A stretch of DNA of 7,093 nt, taken from the NCBI GenBank assembly GCA_028291485.1, contig JAQGHZ010000397.1, positions 1 to 7,093 on the forward strand. Direction: 5' to 3'. This stretch comes from Rubritepida sp. Its GTDB lineage: Bacteria; Pseudomonadota; Alphaproteobacteria; Acetobacterales; Acetobacteraceae. Of this stretch, positions 5,841-7,093 are shown one piece after another. Under the pieces are notes generated by a model that searched no databases, was not told the origin of the DNA, and worked only from the letters and a program-made list of their open reading frames with translations. Position 1 is the stretch's first letter, and each line of letters starts with the position of its first letter. The translations under genes and the position numbers were made by a program.

Positions 5841-6590
5841 CTACTTCGCCAGCTTCTTGCCGAAGAACGAAAACACCTTGCTCCAGCCGTCCATGGCCTG
5901 CTCGGGCCGGTAGAGCGGCCGGTGCCAGTAGAAGAAGCCGTGGCCGGCGCCGTTGTAGCGATGGAACTCGTAGTCCTTGCCGTGCTTCTTCAGTTCGGCC
6001 TCGTGCTGGTCCACCTGCTCGGGGCTCGGCGCGCGGTCGTCATTGCCGAAGAGGCCGAGCAGCGGCGCGGAGAGGTCCTTCGTCATGTCGATCGGCGCGA
6101 CGGGCGTCTTGGCGTTCAGCTCTTCGGCGCCCATCACCACGCGGCCGCCCCAGAGCTCCACGACGGCGTCCACGTCCTTGCGCTGGCAGGCGTAGATGAA
6201 GGCATGGCGGCCCCCGGAGCAGGAGCCGAACAGACCCACCTTGCCGTTGTTCTCGGGCTGCGCGCGCATCCAGGCCACGGCGGCGGCGGTGTCGCCGACC
6301 ATCTGGGCGTCGGGGATGCCGCCCTCGGCGCGCACCTTGGCGGCGACGTCGTCCGGGTTTCCCTCGCCCGCGCGCTCGTAGAGGTTGGCGCAGATGGCCA
6401 TGTAGCCGTGATGCGCGAAGCGCCGCGTCGACTCGATGTAGAGCTCGCTCCAGCCCGGCAGGTGGTGGATCAGCACCACGCCCGGGAAGGGCCCCTTCCC
6501 TTCGGGCTTGGCCACATAGGCGGTGATCGGGGTTCCGCCGTCGCCCTTGAGGGTGACGTTCTCGCAGGTCATGCCGCGGTAGAATGACAT
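5841..6590 (-). CDS. Dienelactone hydrolase family protein (alpha/beta hydrolase)
   Basis: 249 residues from the preferred start. Family members hydrolyse dienelactones, carboxymethylenebutenolide or other small esters in the cytoplasm. The fold and catalytic triad are visible: nucleophile Cys124 in GSCSGG (122-127), acid Asp184 or Asp185 in GNDDRAPSP (182-190) and His217 in GAGHGF (215-220). Glu49 in HHLPGWSEL (42-50) may correspond to the glutamate that activates the cysteine in classical dienelactone hydrolase. The ATG at 6588-6590 is chosen because GGAGGAA lies 6 bases upstream and the protein then begins as family members do. An upstream in-frame ATG at 6632 would add 14 residues encoded partly by the 6606-6637 hairpin and has a poor ribosome binding site. 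The SDR gene ends 66 bases upstream; the DUF6295-like gene follows after 11. The substrate is unknown. Confidence 0.9.
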   Translation of the reverse strand: MSFYRGMTCENVTLKGDGGTPITAYVAKPEGKGPFPGVVLIHHLPGWSELYIESTRRFAHHGYMAICANLYERAGEGNPDDVAAKVRAEGGIPDAQMVGDTAAAVAWMRAQPENNGKVGLFGSCSGGRHAFIYACQRKDVDAVVELWGGRVVMGAEELNAKTPVAPIDMTKDLSAPLLGLFGNDDRAPSPEQVDQHEAELKKHGKDYEFHRYNGAGHGFFYWHRPLYRPEQAMDGWSKVFSFFGKKLAK

Positions 6591-6596
6591 TCGATG

Positions 6597-6603
6597 TTCC
6601 TCC
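6597..6603 (-). promoter_or_regulatory. Ribosome binding site of the dienelactone hydrolase gene
   Basis: GGAGGAA on the minus strand, 6 bases before the ATG at 6588-6590. It decides the start and is separated by only two bases from the foot of the 13-bp hairpin at 6606-6637. Confidence 0.8.
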
Positions 6604-6605
6604 AT

Positions 6606-6637
6606 GGGCGGTGGCCGACAGTATTCGGCCATCGCCC
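6606..6637. repeat. Long 13-bp inverted repeat between the SDR and dienelactone hydrolase genes
   Basis: Arms GGGCGGTGGCCGA (6606-6618) and TCGGCCATCGCCC (6625-6637) surround loop CAGTAT. Twelve of the 13 pairs are Watson-Crick; the exception is G-T on the plus strand and A-C on the minus strand. On the minus strand it begins 19 bases after the SDR stop and ends just before the hydrolase ribosome binding site. No T-tract follows on either side, so it is not a canonical intrinsic terminator. It may be an operator, an attenuator, or an mRNA-stabilising or processing hairpin. Confidence 0.6.
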
Positions 6638-6656
6638 CTGAGGCGCAACGGGTGAG

Positions 6657-7093
6657 CTAATGCATGATGTCGCCGCCGTTCGGCGACAGGCAGGCACCGC
6701 AGTAGTAGGTGCCGCCGGGCCCGGCCAACAGCACGGCCGTCGCCGCGATCTCCTCCGGAAAACCCAGCCGTCCCAGCGGCAGGCTCGCCGAGATCCGCGC
6801 CTTCCATTCCGGCCCGCGCTTGGCCGTCAGGTCGGTCTCGATCGGGCCCGGGGCGATGGCGTTCACCAGCACGCCATGCGGGCCGGCCTCGAAGGCCAGC
6901 GACCGGGTGAAGCTCAGGATGCCGCCCTTGGCCGCGCAATAGGTCGTGATCCCGGCCGAGCCCTTGATGGCGAGCTGGGACGAGATGTTGATGATCCGCC
7001 CGCCGCCGCGGGCGACCATGCCCGGATAGACGGCCTGGGCCATGAAGAACATGCCCTTCATATGGATGTCGAACATCCGGTCGAACTCGGCCT
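6657..7093 (-). CDS. SDR family oxidoreductase, FabG-like (partial, 5' end beyond the window)
   Basis: The C-terminal 145 or so residues of a classical short-chain dehydrogenase/reductase, which use NAD(P)H to interconvert alcohols and carbonyls. The reading frame runs through the right edge (AEFDR precedes MFDIHMKG), so the N-terminal cofactor-binding GxxxGxG lies outside. Counting from the Met at 7074-7076, catalytic Ser33 (INISSQ), Tyr46 and Lys50 (TYCAAKGG) are present with the usual spacing. They are followed by the conserved VNAIAPGPIETD (71-82), a GFPEEIAATAVLLAGP helix (105-120) and a C-terminal YCGACLSPNGGDIMH (125-139) matching the family's usual GxxxxxxGG ending. Many such proteins are annotated as 3-oxoacyl-ACP reductase, but the setting beside a dienelactone hydrolase suggests a catabolic dehydrogenase. 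It is the most upstream gene seen of the minus-strand cluster. Confidence 0.9.
   Translation of the reverse strand, partial: AEFDRMFDIHMKGMFFMAQAVYPGMVARGGGRIINISSQLAIKGSAGITTYCAAKGGILSFTRSLAFEAGPHGVLVNAIAPGPIETDLTAKRGPEWKARISASLPLGRLGFPEEIAATAVLLAGPGGTYYCGACLSPNGGDIMH

Noticed and set aside
5922..6587. Plus-strand open frame of 221 codons opposite the dienelactone hydrolase
   Set aside because: The minus-strand frame has an intact catalytic triad and ribosome binding site. The plus frame is Val/Ala/His-rich with no family signature.
6591..6632. Upstream ATG extending the dienelactone hydrolase by 14 residues
   Set aside because: The extra residues come partly from the hairpin region and are not family-like; the internal ATG has the strong GGAGGAA site.

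Overview
The window is very GC-rich (about 70% by eye) and densely packed with bacterial genes. Its gene styles (CydDC exporter, PuuE-like deacetylase, formamidase-type amidase, YbiI-type zinc finger) suggest an alphaproteobacterium, perhaps of the Acetobacteraceae/Roseomonas kind. That placement is an impression from base composition and protein style; there is no rRNA or other marker gene here.

Layout. Positions 1-2214 (minus strand) hold the heterodimeric ABC exporter CydDC: complete cydD, then the first 188 codons of cydC, overlapping by 11 bases. A 202-base divergent spacer (2215-2416) contains nested inverted repeats. On the plus strand, 2417-3827 holds a polysaccharide-deacetylase/PuuE-like hydrolase whose stop overlaps the start of an outer-membrane lipocalin (Blc type). 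The lipocalin reading frame is broken by what looks like one missing base. Next (3885-4214) is a small, probably exported protein of 109 residues with four copies of an Asp/Gly/Arg motif, which I cannot assign to a named family. From 4249 to the right edge all genes are on the minus strand. In transcription order they are an SDR oxidoreductase (5' end cut by the window), a dienelactone-hydrolase-family alpha/beta hydrolase, a small DUF6295-like protein, an acetamidase/formamidase, and a YbiI-type C4 zinc-finger protein.

How they may work together. CydDC supports cytochrome bd assembly and periplasmic thiol/heme homeostasis. The SDR - hydrolase - DUF6295 - amidase run has short gaps (66, 11 and 44 bases) and could be one catabolic operon for small carbonyl, ester or amide compounds, but no pathway can be named from this window. 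No mobile element, CRISPR array, tRNA or rRNA was seen, and there is no gene-free stretch above 300 bases.

I found no clear evidence of a new multi-gene defence or mobile system. The least explained items are the four-repeat small protein, the broken lipocalin, the strong hairpin just upstream of the dienelactone hydrolase ribosome binding site, and the nested inverted repeats between cydD and the deacetylase.
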